DNA of 64,000 nt, taken from contig CACNDW010000006.1 in NCBI GenBank assembly GCA_902619315.1, positions 36,154-100,153 of the forward strand, read 5' to 3'. The notes under the pieces were generated by a model. It did no database searches. It saw only the letters and a list, made by a program, of their open reading frames with translations, and was not told the DNA's origin. This DNA is from an uncultured Bacteroidota bacterium (GTDB lineage: Bacteria > Bacteroidota > Bacteroidia > Flavobacteriales > Flavobacteriaceae). Shown one piece after another: positions 39,701 through 47,141 of the stretch (its first letter is position 1; the number at the start of each line of letters is the position of its first letter). The translations under genes and the position numbers were made by a program.

Positions 39701-42700
39701 TTACTGTGATTGTGTCTATAGGATAAACTATATTATCATCATCACTATCTGTTAAAATTAAACTTGGAGATGTTATATCTACTGAAAAGGTTATACTATC
39801 TACAGATGTTTCATCTCCGTCTTGAACTCCCAAGACAGAGGAGTAACTATTCCCTGCAAGATCACTACCACTTACAGCTATAAAATGATCTCCATCACCC
39901 GCGATGGATAGCGAAGATAAATCAACAGAATAATTCCATATCGATGGGTCACCAGAGTTAGTCATTGCTTCATCGGTGATAATTCCGCTAAGACTCAGCG
40001 AAGGGTTAGTATCCATCGGTTCACTGAAAGTGGCGGTAATAATTACCGTATCACTTGCAACAAGGCTATTATCGGGATGATCATGAGTTAGTGTAACTGA
40101 GGGATGTATAGTATCAATTTTAAAAGTAATACTGTCCACAGATGTCTCATCACCATCTTGAATACCTAGGGATGCTGTGTAGGGATTCCCTGCAAGATCA
40201 CTACCACCACTAATGGAAATAATATAATCTCCATCACTTGGTATGGTGAGGATCGACATGTCAATAGAATAATTCCAAATCGATGGATTTCCAGAATTAC
40301 TCATTTGAGCGTCATTAATTAATCCACCAAAACTTAACGAAGGAGGGCTATTATTATAAACATTAGATATTTCATCTGCTGTTAATTTTCTTTTCCACAC
40401 ATACAGATCATCTACAAAACCTTTGAATAGCTCGTTAGTATGAAAAATTTGAGTTCCAATTACAAAATCGGTAGTCGAGAAATTGGAAGCTCTAGTGCCA
40501 TTATTTATTTGAACACCATCAATATAAATTACATGCTCATTAGTTGCTTTTTCAAAGGTTACCAAAACATGAATCCAACCATTACTAAAGAAAGAGTTTC
40601 CAGCATTAAATCCACCTGTACCCCATGTGCCAAATCTAAGATTTCCACCTGCAATACCTAAATGTTGGGCAGTATACCGTTCACCAAATGCAAAAATCCA
40701 TTCATTACCTGTGCGGCCAGGTTGATCAGGGTTTATCCAAAGGGAGTATGTATAGTCATTATCCAATAATTCTGGCATATTTCCACTGATGTAAGAATTG
40801 TTATTTCCAGGGAAGTAGTATGCATTGTTTGTCTGGCCATTTCGGTCTTGTCCATATTGAGGATTCCTTGCAACGACTAAAGTTGAATTTGCTATCTCAT
40901 TAGTATTTCCATTGAAAGGAAAGTACATCAACAATCCTGAGGTTGGAATAGAATATATAGGTTCATTGAAAGTAGCGGTTATCTCAAAAGTATCAGTTGC
41001 AACAAGTGTAGTGTCAGAATGATTGTGGGTTAGAGTAACATTTGGGGAATTTATATCTATTGAAAACGTAATGCTGTCAACGGATGTTTCATCTCCATTT
41101 TGTATTCCAGAAATGGCTTGGTATGGATTACCAGCAAGATCACTTCCGCTAACTGATATAAAATAATCCCCGTCACTTCCAACAGAGATTGAAGATAAAT
41201 TAACATTATAAGTCCAAATCAATGGATCGCCAGTGTTACTCATCGGAGTATTTACAAAAAGTCCACTAAAACTAATCTTTGGTGTATTGTCCATAGACTC
41301 ACTGAAAGTTGCAGTAATTAAAACTGAATCGTTCGCTGTAAGCAAATTATCCGGTTGGTTATGGCTTAGGATAACGTCAGGAGAAGTAATATCAATAGAA
41401 AAAGTAATACTATCAACAGAGGTTTCATTACCATCCTGAACCCCTGATGATAATACACTGCTATTTCCAGCGAGGTCAACACCACTTACAGAAACAAAAT
41501 GATCACCATCTTGAACAATAGATAAAGAAGAAAGATCGATAGAGTATGTCCATATCGATGGATCCCCCGAATTACTCATTGCAGTATCAGTAATCAGTCC
41601 ACTAAAACTAAGAGTGGGGGTATTACCCATGGATTCGCTAAATGTTGCAGTAATAAGTACCGAATCACTACCGATGAGAGTATTATCACTATGGTTATGA
41701 GTTAAAACTACAGAGGGATGTGTAGTGTCTACTGTAAATTGAATCCTGTCAACCCCAGTTTCATCTCCATTTTGGGTACCATCAGACAAATCATAAGTTG
41801 AGCTACAGTAGTCAGTAGCCGTAATTGATACATTATAAGTTTTGTCGGTTAATGAGTCAGCATCTATTGTAAAATTCCAGGTTGTTGAATTTACTGCTGT
41901 CATGTCAGTAAAGGGAGTTCCGTTATCAATTTTATACTGTGCAGACCCAGAAATATCCCTATCGAAAGTAGCTGTTATAATAATGCTCTGACCAGCTCCG
42001 AGAAGATTATTTGGATGAGCTACTGAGTCGGTCAATGTTACAAGGGGAGTACAAGGAATTCCCCATCGTGGTAAAAAGTTAGGTAGAGAATCCACCGGGG
42101 CTGAAAGACTAAAATTTGTTCTACTTGGATTGTGCTCAACACACCAACATGATATATCAGAATCGAATGCAGATGCAGATCTGAACATATTATTCATATT
42201 GGAAATTGATCTAACATCCCAGCCTCCAATAGGTTGATTAAAACTTGAGGCCGAATAAAAAGTATTATTTGCAGTTGTAACATTAGCAACGTTCCAACCA
42301 CTTATATCTACATTGAAATTGGAAGCGTTCTGAAAAGTTGAGTTTAACTGTTCAATATTTGAGGTATCCCAATTACTAATATCACCGTTAAAAGAAGTGG
42401 CATTTTTAAAGACATCATTAAGTCTTCTGCAATTTGTAATATCAAAAGTCATAACTGTACTTGATACTCCTGCTGATTGACCATTATTAAATGATACTGC
42501 CCCTTCAAACATGCTATCGATGTTATTTAAACTCGAAGTAGTCCAGTTTGATAAATCCTGATTAAAAATATCAGCATTTTCAAACATTTGACTCGTATTC
42601 ATTACATCTGTTACAATCCAATTATATAAACTATTATTATTAAAACTGTCAGCATCCTGAAACATTGCATACATTGTTTCTACATTAGAAACATCCCAAC

Positions 42701-44387
42701 TGGATAAATCTCCATTGAATGCTGGAGCTCTTAAGAACATACGTCCCATATCAGTAGCAGCTGAAGTATCCCAATTTAGTATGCTAGGAGCCCCTGAAGC
42801 TTGACCAGAATTGAAGCTAGGGTTGTCTTGAAACATCCCATGGAAATTAGTGACATTCTGAGGGGTCCAACCAGAAATATCTTGATTAAAATCTGAATAG
42901 CTAAACATTTCTCCCATGTTAGTAGCAGTGGACACATCCCACCCTGTGATATCCTTTGTAAAGGAAGTTGCCCCTCTGAACGTTCTGTACATACTAACTG
43001 GTCGGTTAAATATCCAACTTGATAATTCTCTATCAAAAGATGTGGCATCCCAAAACATTCCAGCTATATTATCAAGGTTTGTCATATCCCAATTAGAAAT
43101 ATCTCCATTAAAACTGTCATTTCTATAAAACATGGAACGCATTTTTCTAACATTGGATGTATCCCATGCTTCGTAAGTCACTCCATTTACAGTAACTGAT
43201 TGGGTAAGAAGATCCTGGTTAAATGAGTCAGCATTTTCAAACATATTTTGTAACGTTATTTGACCATTACCACTGAGCTGCCAATTAGAAACAGATTGAT
43301 TATAATCAAATGCATTTCTAAACATAAATTCAAAATTATTACCCTTACTTACATCCCAAAGAGTAACTCCTCCGACCTCTCTTGTATTTACATCCTGATT
43401 AAAATCATTTGCTTCGTTAAACATGTCGCGAAAATTATCTACACTAGAGGTGTCAAAATTTAAAGGTTGATTAAATTTTTTAGCTTTGTAAAACATTGCT
43501 CTCATGCTTTGAACTTTTGATGTGCTAGTGAAATTAATGGTTGAATTAAAATCGTTCATATTAGCAAACATACCCCTCATGGTAGTCACTTGTGCTGTAT
43601 CAAAATTTAAAGGTTGATTAAATTTTCTTGCTACATTAAACATCTGTCTCATATTGTTAACCAAACTAGTATTCAAGTTCACTGGGGAATTTAAGACTAA
43701 GGCATGCTCAAACATTTGTTGCATATTTCTTACCAATACGGTACCATCTGTTCCGTCCCACTCAATAGTTTGATCAAAAGCATGTGCATCTTTAAACATT
43801 AAATGCATGCTTGTTACACTTCTGACATCCCACCTGTTAGGAGCGGAAGTAATAGGCTGGTTAAAGGCCTTAGCACCCCTAAATGTTTGTTTCATATCTG
43901 TCACTGATGAGGTATCCCAGCTTCCAATGTCTTGATTAAATAAAAATGCATTAAAAAACATACTACGCATATTTGTAACATCTGATACATCCCAAGTACT
44001 TATGTTTTGGTTGAATAACCGAGCATTTTGAAATGTTCCAATCATTGATTCAACATTACTTGTATCCCAATTCGATATATCATCATTAAAAGTAGTTCTG
44101 CCATCAAATAGCTGATCCATTTCTGTTATTTGCGAAGTACATACACAACTAAGGTCAGTCGGACTAATTGTTGATGAAGTAGATGTAACTGTAAAACTTC
44201 CAGTATCAAGTATTGAGATAATTGCTGCTTTATTAACTACATAGTAAGTTTTACCAGAAATTGTTTCACTGGCCCCTAAAGGGGCGGTGGGACATTTCAC
44301 TGTTCCATTACCATCAATAGTAATATTTTGTGAGTGTGAGTAAACCCCAAAAAATAAAAATAATATGATAATTAAACTATTCCTCAT
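36795..44387 (-). CDS. Giant T9SS type B surface protein: BspA repeats, Ig-like, LamG, MBG-like, TSP3, CHU_C
   Basis: A 2,530-residue protein. A signal peptide (about 1-20) precedes about 25 BspA/DUF285 repeats (about 90-755, unit like MFENADIFNQDLSNW), six Ig-like repeats (about 785-1635, unit like TLTHNHSDNTLIGSD then ITATFSE), with a LamG domain nested in the fourth (about 1147-1348). About eight MBG-like repeats follow (about 1640-2335, unit like KTFGDPDFNLTATSSSTG), then calcium-binding thrombospondin type 3 repeats (about 2338-2445, DTDKDGVIDG) and a CHU_C gliding-motility-type end (about 2465-2530, VSIYDRNGLQVF). It should be exported by T9SS and displayed or released as an adhesin. 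Its start is coupled to the PorP/SprF gene by an 11-base overlap. Such pairs are typical of T9SS type B cargo. Confidence 0.9.
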   Translation of the reverse strand: MRNSLIIILFLFFGVYSHSQNITIDGNGTVKCPTAPLGASETISGKTYYVVNKAAIISILDTGSFTVTSTSSTISPTDLSCVCTSQITEMDQLFDGRTTFNDDISNWDTSNVESMIGTFQNARLFNQNISTWDVSDVTNMRSMFFNAFLFNQDIGSWDTSSVTDMKQTFRGAKAFNQPITSAPNRWDVRSVTSMHLMFKDAHAFDQTIEWDGTDGTVLVRNMQQMFEHALVLNSPVNLNTSLVNNMRQMFNVARKFNQPLNFDTAQVTTMRGMFANMNDFNSTINFTSTSKVQSMRAMFYKAKKFNQPLNFDTSSVDNFRDMFNEANDFNQDVNTREVGGVTLWDVSKGNNFEFMFRNAFDYNQSVSNWQLSGNGQITLQNMFENADSFNQDLLTQSVTVNGVTYEAWDTSNVRKMRSMFYRNDSFNGDISNWDMTNLDNIAGMFWDATSFDRELSSWIFNRPVSMYRTFRGATSFTKDITGWDVSTATNMGEMFSYSDFNQDISGWTPQNVTNFHGMFQDNPSFNSGQASGAPSILNWDTSAATDMGRMFLRAPAFNGDLSSWDVSNVETMYAMFQDADSFNNNSLYNWIVTDVMNTSQMFENADIFNQDLSNWTTSSLNNIDSMFEGAVSFNNGQSAGVSSTVMTFDITNCRRLNDVFKNATSFNGDISNWDTSNIEQLNSTFQNASNFNVDISGWNVANVTTANNTFYSASSFNQPIGGWDVRSISNMNNMFRSASAFDSDISCWCVEHNPSRTNFSLSAPVDSLPNFLPRWGIPCTPLVTLTDSVAHPNNLLGAGQSIIITATFDRDISGSAQYKIDNGTPFTDMTAVNSTTWNFTIDADSLTDKTYNVSITATDYCSSTYDLSDGTQNGDETGVDRIQFTVDTTHPSVVLTHNHSDNTLIGSDSVLITATFSESMGNTPTLSFSGLITDTAMSNSGDPSIWTYSIDLSSLSIVQDGDHFVSVSGVDLAGNSSVLSSGVQDGNETSVDSITFSIDITSPDVILSHNQPDNLLTANDSVLITATFSESMDNTPKISFSGLFVNTPMSNTGDPLIWTYNVNLSSISVGSDGDYFISVSGSDLAGNPYQAISGIQNGDETSVDSITFSIDINSPNVTLTHNHSDTTLVATDTFEITATFNEPIYSIPTSGLLMYFPFNGNTNEIANSTLVVARNPQYGQDRNGQTNNAYYFPGNNNSYISGNMPELLDNDYTYSLWINPDQPGRTGNEWIFAFGERYTAQHLGIAGGNLRFGTWGTGGFNAGNSFFSNGWIHVLVTFEKATNEHVIYIDGVQINNGTRASNFSTTDFVIGTQIFHTNELFKGFVDDLYVWKRKLTADEISNVYNNSPPSLSFGGLINDAQMSNSGNPSIWNYSIDMSILTIPSDGDYIISISGGSDLAGNPYTASLGIQDGDETSVDSITFKIDTIHPSVTLTHDHPDNSLVASDTVIITATFSEPMDTNPSLSLSGIITDEAMTNSGDPSIWNYSVDLSSLSIAGDGDHFIAVSGSDLAGNSYSSVLGVQDGDETSVDSITFSVDITSPSLILTDSDDDNIVYPIDTITVTATFSEAVQNTPKLNFSGVGPKNIDMTATASQSVWTYEFDFRSFSIPKGQYTLTVSATDFAGNIYSGAENIIFDYRLLDPNLSLDDFIKNFTDPDFNVSASSSSTGDISYSISNNSIATISGTLISIKGIGSTYINVNQLASGDYESASISATLTVNKISPPITLLDVITKTFGDDVFNLAAVSSSTGGFSYQVSDNTIASVSATGSVTIVGAGITSIVIDQAGDLNFLTASKTITLYVLKADPLISASNIISKTFGDPDFNLTATSSSTGLFSYTISDTSIASVSSNTVTIAGAGTTTILINQSSDNNYYSGVSSITLIVNKADPIIYFPDVTKTYGDPDFTVIATSSSTGDFGYSIDNPMIATEVQSNSLTTIVSNSSRGISGQSTSSLPLLLSISGAGSTTITAVQAEDENYNSGSANMKLTILKKIPDNTSWYLTSTITRTYGIPPFEIISPQVELNYNGSITYRSSDPSIADISSTTVSVNSIGTVTLFADMSEDQNYEARTVTVNLVVVKANQSILYNPLPIDKPLKDFTSITVSATSTSGAPVIASILNGSAATLSGTIGNYSISNINQSGLVTITLTTDPSAHPNYHTATVTLVMNVLKSNQNITVRPDTTEYIHYEEGLTYSVDANSDSSLNLSYRILSGINASLSGNTLNIYDIGELVVQISQPGNNVYNPAASINKIITVIQGITILSRFNIPDKFINDNNFVIPPPTSNRSGAIKYISSNPDIAEIIGDKIKIKGIGSCTISAIQLATPQFRSASISTIFTVNDTDCDSDGIGDTIDQDDDNDGITDDQELLNGTDPCVFDTDNDLLGDGDENNLGSDPNDRDTDKDGVIDGLDDFPLDPNESVDTDGDGIGDNSDDDADNDGFLDDEIYVSALVTPGVVGNEATWKVINIENYPSAKVSIYDRNGLQVFIKTNYQNDWAGTFDQTGNLLPAGSYYYRVEVPEINKILEGWLYLTY
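39490..42040 (-). repeat. Six Ig-like repeats, one interrupted by LamG
   Basis: Units of about 100-110 codons end with DGDETSVDSITFSIDI or a close variant and begin with LTHNHSD-type text. Some neighbouring units are close in sequence, which suggests duplication within the gene. The fourth unit is split by a LamG domain coded at about 40345-40950. Confidence 0.8.
42117..44130 (-). repeat. BspA/DUF285 tandem repeat tract inside the giant gene
   Basis: About 25 units of roughly 25-30 codons share the pattern MF-x2-A-x2-FN-x-DIS-x-WD-x-S-x-V-x2-M. The DNA of the units is diverged, so this is protein-level repetition. Confidence 0.85.
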
Positions 44388-45315
44388 TGTCAGTGCTAGT
44401 TTCTTGCTCCTCTGGAATTTCTTTTTTTCCTAGACCCAGCCTTATAAAAATTTCATGAGTAGGTTTATTAATTGCAATTTCTGAAGACCCCCTTAAAAAC
44501 TCATAACCATAGCCCCACTGAAATCCATTTTTATTTTTTGAACTAAAAAAAACAGATATGTTATCATTGTTTGATAAACCAGTTCCAACAGAAATTTTTT
44601 CTTGATAGACTAGAGAAACATTCCCGCTTACAAAATTTGGAAGGTCAGATAGAGCTCTATAAATAATAAGTGGATTTAAACTTAATTTATCGTTAATACT
44701 GAAACTATAACCACCAGTTAAATGAAATAAAGTAAGGTCTTGAGCTGAAGGCTCTAAATCCCCATTATTTTGAAATCTTTTGCTATTAAAAAGATTTGGA
44801 GTTCCGAGACCAATAAAAAACTTTGGATCCATTAATGTAAAACCTACCCCAACCATTGGGTTAAAATAACTTTCAACGGCTGATAAAAGAGGATTAGCCT
44901 CATTAAAAATTCTTGGTATTCTATCTGTATCTATATTGTTGTAAAATCCCCCCGCTTTTATTGCAAGGTAAATTGATCTTTCCTCATTGAGCTGGAGTTT
45001 ATAATTATAATCAACATTGAGGTATGTCTTGTTTTCTATAAAAACTCGATCATTTAACGCAGAAATACCTAGGTGTACATTTTTTTTTGCGGGAAGGTGG
45101 TATAAAAAATAATTAGTTCGAGGAGCATCATCAATACCTATCCATTGTAATCTTGAATTTAAGATTAAGGAAGGCCCCTCAAGACCAGTAAAAGCCGGAT
45201 TAAATACGCTTAGGTTTGCCTTTGAAAAAATAATACTAGATTGTTGAGAAACAATTGCGTATGGCAGTAATATAAATATAAATCTTAAAAAAAATCGGTT
45301 GATTACGATACCTAA
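44377..45315 (-). CDS. PorP/SprF-family T9SS membrane protein, open frame without a standard start codon
   Basis: The frame is open from the stop at 45316-45318 down to TAG at 44377, coding about 312 residues. It reads as PorP/SprF: a hydrophobic signal (FLRFIFILLPYAIVSQ), then KANLSVFNPAFTGLEGP, and later ALNDRVFIENKTYLNVDYNY and FYNNIDTDRIPRIFNEANP. An ATG at 44856 would remove the signal and first half, so it cannot be the true start. Upstream of the signal there is no ATG, GTG or TTG in frame. A TTG at 45328 is in a different frame that would join this one if the run of eight A at 45287-45294 were seven. Either a sequencing error, slippage, a rare start codon or a damaged gene explains this. 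The family works with T9SS type B cargo, here the giant protein. Confidence 0.8.
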   Translation of the reverse strand, partial: LGIVINRFFLRFIFILLPYAIVSQQSSIIFSKANLSVFNPAFTGLEGPSLILNSRLQWIGIDDAPRTNYFLYHLPAKKNVHLGISALNDRVFIENKTYLNVDYNYKLQLNEERSIYLAIKAGGFYNNIDTDRIPRIFNEANPLLSAVESYFNPMVGVGFTLMDPKFFIGLGTPNLFNSKRFQNNGDLEPSAQDLTLFHLTGGYSFSINDKLSLNPLIIYRALSDLPNFVSGNVSLVYQEKISVGTGLSNNDNISVFFSSKNKNGFQWGYGYEFLRGSSEIAINKPTHEIFIRLGLGKKEIPEEQETSTDNEE

Positions 45316-45358
45316 TTAATTTATTCAAATTTATGCAAGATGAGAGGAATAGAAGAAT

Positions 45359-45508
45359 TTAAGAGTTTATTTTAGTTTTTTTTCTTCTTTTTTTTAGGAA
45401 ATCTTCCCTCAAACTATTGAATTCTTCAATTGAATATGTCTTATTATTAATTGTTATTTTTTTAATTCCACTTGGAATATCATCGTAAAACAAATGTTCC
45501 AATCCCAT
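45359..45508 (-). CDS. Possible small protein of 49 residues
   Basis: An ATG-started frame codes MGLEHLFYDDIPSG, then IKKITINNKTYSIEEFNSL, and ends in a very basic tail (FLKKRRKKTKINS). The composition, ordered secondary structure and high charge look protein-like, not like random AT-rich sequence. No family is recognised and no promoter is clear. It lies 31 bases upstream of the candidate TTG for the PorP/SprF gene, in the same direction, so it could lead that operon. It may still be chance. Confidence 0.4.
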   Translation of the reverse strand: MGLEHLFYDDIPSGIKKITINNKTYSIEEFNSLREDFLKKRRKKTKINS

Positions 45509-45572
45509 AACCGAACTTATTTATCCTAAAATACTAATAATTAACGTTTTAAAAAATATAATTAAATAATTA

Positions 45573-45600
45573 ATCAGGCAAATTTTAAAATTTGCCTGAT
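45573..45600. repeat. Perfect 28-base palindrome with overlapping 10-base direct repeats
   Basis: The arms ATCAGGCAAATTTT and AAAATTTGCCTGAT are exact reverse complements. ATAATTAATC occurs at 45566-45575 and again at 45601-45610. No T run follows on either strand, so a standard intrinsic terminator is not clear; an operator, a hairpin RNA end or the footprint of a small insertion are alternatives. Confidence 0.7.
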
Positions 45601-45805
45601 ATAATTAATCCGATGCAGAAAGGATGGTATTTTCGGTTTTTAGAAAACTACTTGATTTATAAATTTTTAATGTTAAGATCTTAATTGAATCATATATCCT
45701 AAAGCTTCAAAACAAAATGTAAAGAGCAACTTTGATTGCCACCGAATTAATTAGCTTAAAATTGACCCAAAAGTTTAAACTCATACTTATTATTGCGTCA
45801 AGAGA

Positions 45806-45813
45806 TAAATTTG
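45806..45813 (+). promoter_or_regulatory. Candidate -7 element for the esterase/planctomycete-type cluster
   Basis: TAAATTTG matches TAnnTTTG and would give a leader of about 50 bases before the ATG at 45870. No TTG occurs at the expected -33 distance. Confidence 0.35.
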
Positions 45814-45869
45814 ATTTGGATAACCTAATTTTTTATATTGAAATTATTTGTGTTTAAATCCAAAAAATA

Positions 45870-47111
45870 ATGATGAATCAAGTCCAAAAATTAGTAATGT
45901 TTACAGGGATATTTACTATCAACCTTTCCTTTGCTCAGGGCTACAAGGTTGAGACTGAGAAAGGGGTTAAATATATTAACGATCCGATGGTTTGTAATGG
46001 ACGCCATTGGACTGAAGCCAATGGTAAGCAAATGATGAATGAATTTTCTCAACTATGGACTGATGCCAAAAGTTGGAAAAAAAGAGCCAAGGCAATCAAA
46101 GATAACATCCAAAATGGAATGCAATGGGATAAAATCTCCCAATACCGTGGCCAAATCAATGTCATCAAACATTCCAAAAAAATAATGGATGGATATTCAG
46201 TAGAAAATATCGCTTTGGAGAGTTTTCCTGGATTTTTTGTTACTGGAAACCTCTACCGCCCACTCAAAAAACAAAAAATGTATCCTGCCATACTAAGTCC
46301 TCATGGGCATCTTAAAGACAAACGCTTTACAGACTATGTCCAACTCCGAAGTGCCTATTTGGCTAGTAAGGGTGCCATTGTATTTGCCTATGACATGGTA
46401 GGTTACGGAGAAAGCAAACAAGTCAGGCACAAAATGCCCATCAGCTTATTAATACAAACATGGAACAGTAAAAGGGTGCTGGACTATTTATTGAGTCTTT
46501 CTGAGGTTGATCCACAAAGAATAGGTATGACCGGTGGCTCCGGAGGAGGTACACAAACATTTATCCTTACTGCACTGGATCAGAGGATTAAAGTATCTGT
46601 TCCAGTGGTTCAAGTTTCTGCTCATTTCTTTGGAGGTTGTGTTTGTGAAAGCGGAATGCCTATTCACAAAACCGATAATTTTCAAACAAATAATGTAGAG
46701 ATAGCTGCCCTTGCTGCCCCAAGACCTATGTTACTGATCTCAAATGGTGATGATTGGACTAGAAATACTCCTGAAGTAGAATTCCCTTACATTAAAAAAG
46801 TTTATGTTGCCTTAGGTAAATCCGATCATGTCGAAAATATACATTTAGCTGAAGAAAAGCACAACTATGGTTATTCCAAAAGATTAGCCGCCTATCATTT
46901 TTTCTCAAAACATCTTAATTTAGAATACACCAAATCCTCTATGAAAGATTCCATTGATGAAAGTTTTATAAAAATACTCCCCTTCGAAAAACTCAAAGTA
47001 TTTACCCCTGAAAATCCTCGACCTCCAACTGAGCTAAAAAATGAATATGACGTCCTACAATTCCTCCAGTTTCCTACTGATATAGCTCCCTATGTTTATT
47101 ACAAAAATTAG
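45870..47111 (+). CDS. Secreted alpha/beta hydrolase, acetyl-xylan-esterase-like
   Basis: A protein of 413 residues with a signal peptide (about 1-22, ending LSFAQ). The fold shows an oxyanion-side segment AILSPHGHLKDKR, the nucleophile elbow MTGGSGGGTQ (Ser in GGSGG), a candidate acid near NGDDWTRNTP and a late His in EEKHNYGYSK. The CVCESG segment after the nucleophile could form a disulphide. It resembles the large esterases (Abhydrolase_7/AXE-like) found beside planctomycete-type cytochrome genes. It could remove acyl groups from glycans, but no substrate can be read. The cytochrome gene starts 30 bases downstream. Confidence 0.75.
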   Translation: MMNQVQKLVMFTGIFTINLSFAQGYKVETEKGVKYINDPMVCNGRHWTEANGKQMMNEFSQLWTDAKSWKKRAKAIKDNIQNGMQWDKISQYRGQINVIKHSKKIMDGYSVENIALESFPGFFVTGNLYRPLKKQKMYPAILSPHGHLKDKRFTDYVQLRSAYLASKGAIVFAYDMVGYGESKQVRHKMPISLLIQTWNSKRVLDYLLSLSEVDPQRIGMTGGSGGGTQTFILTALDQRIKVSVPVVQVSAHFFGGCVCESGMPIHKTDNFQTNNVEIAALAAPRPMLLISNGDDWTRNTPEVEFPYIKKVYVALGKSDHVENIHLAEEKHNYGYSKRLAAYHFFSKHLNLEYTKSSMKDSIDESFIKILPFEKLKVFTPENPRPPTELKNEYDVLQFLQFPTDIAPYVYYKN

Positions 47112-47141
47112 TTAACTTAGTGGAATGTAAAAACTTGTTTG

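Larger units (their letters stand above)
45509..45869. other. AT-rich intergenic region with palindrome and candidate promoter
   Basis: This is the longest gene-free stretch in the window, between the divergent surface-protein operon and the esterase cluster. It holds a 28-base perfect palindrome (45573-45600) flanked by 10-base direct repeats, and a -7 match at 45806-45813. I see no coding frame or RNA gene in the rest. Confidence 0.6.

Noticed and set aside
36795..44387. Repeat array that might be a CRISPR or minisatellite
   Set aside because: The repeats are protein domains of 25-110 codons with diverged DNA, kept in one reading frame.
44377..44856. Short 159-residue protein starting at the ATG at 44856
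   Set aside because: The same frame continues upstream for about 150 codons with PorP/SprF-like sequence and a signal peptide, so the ATG is internal.
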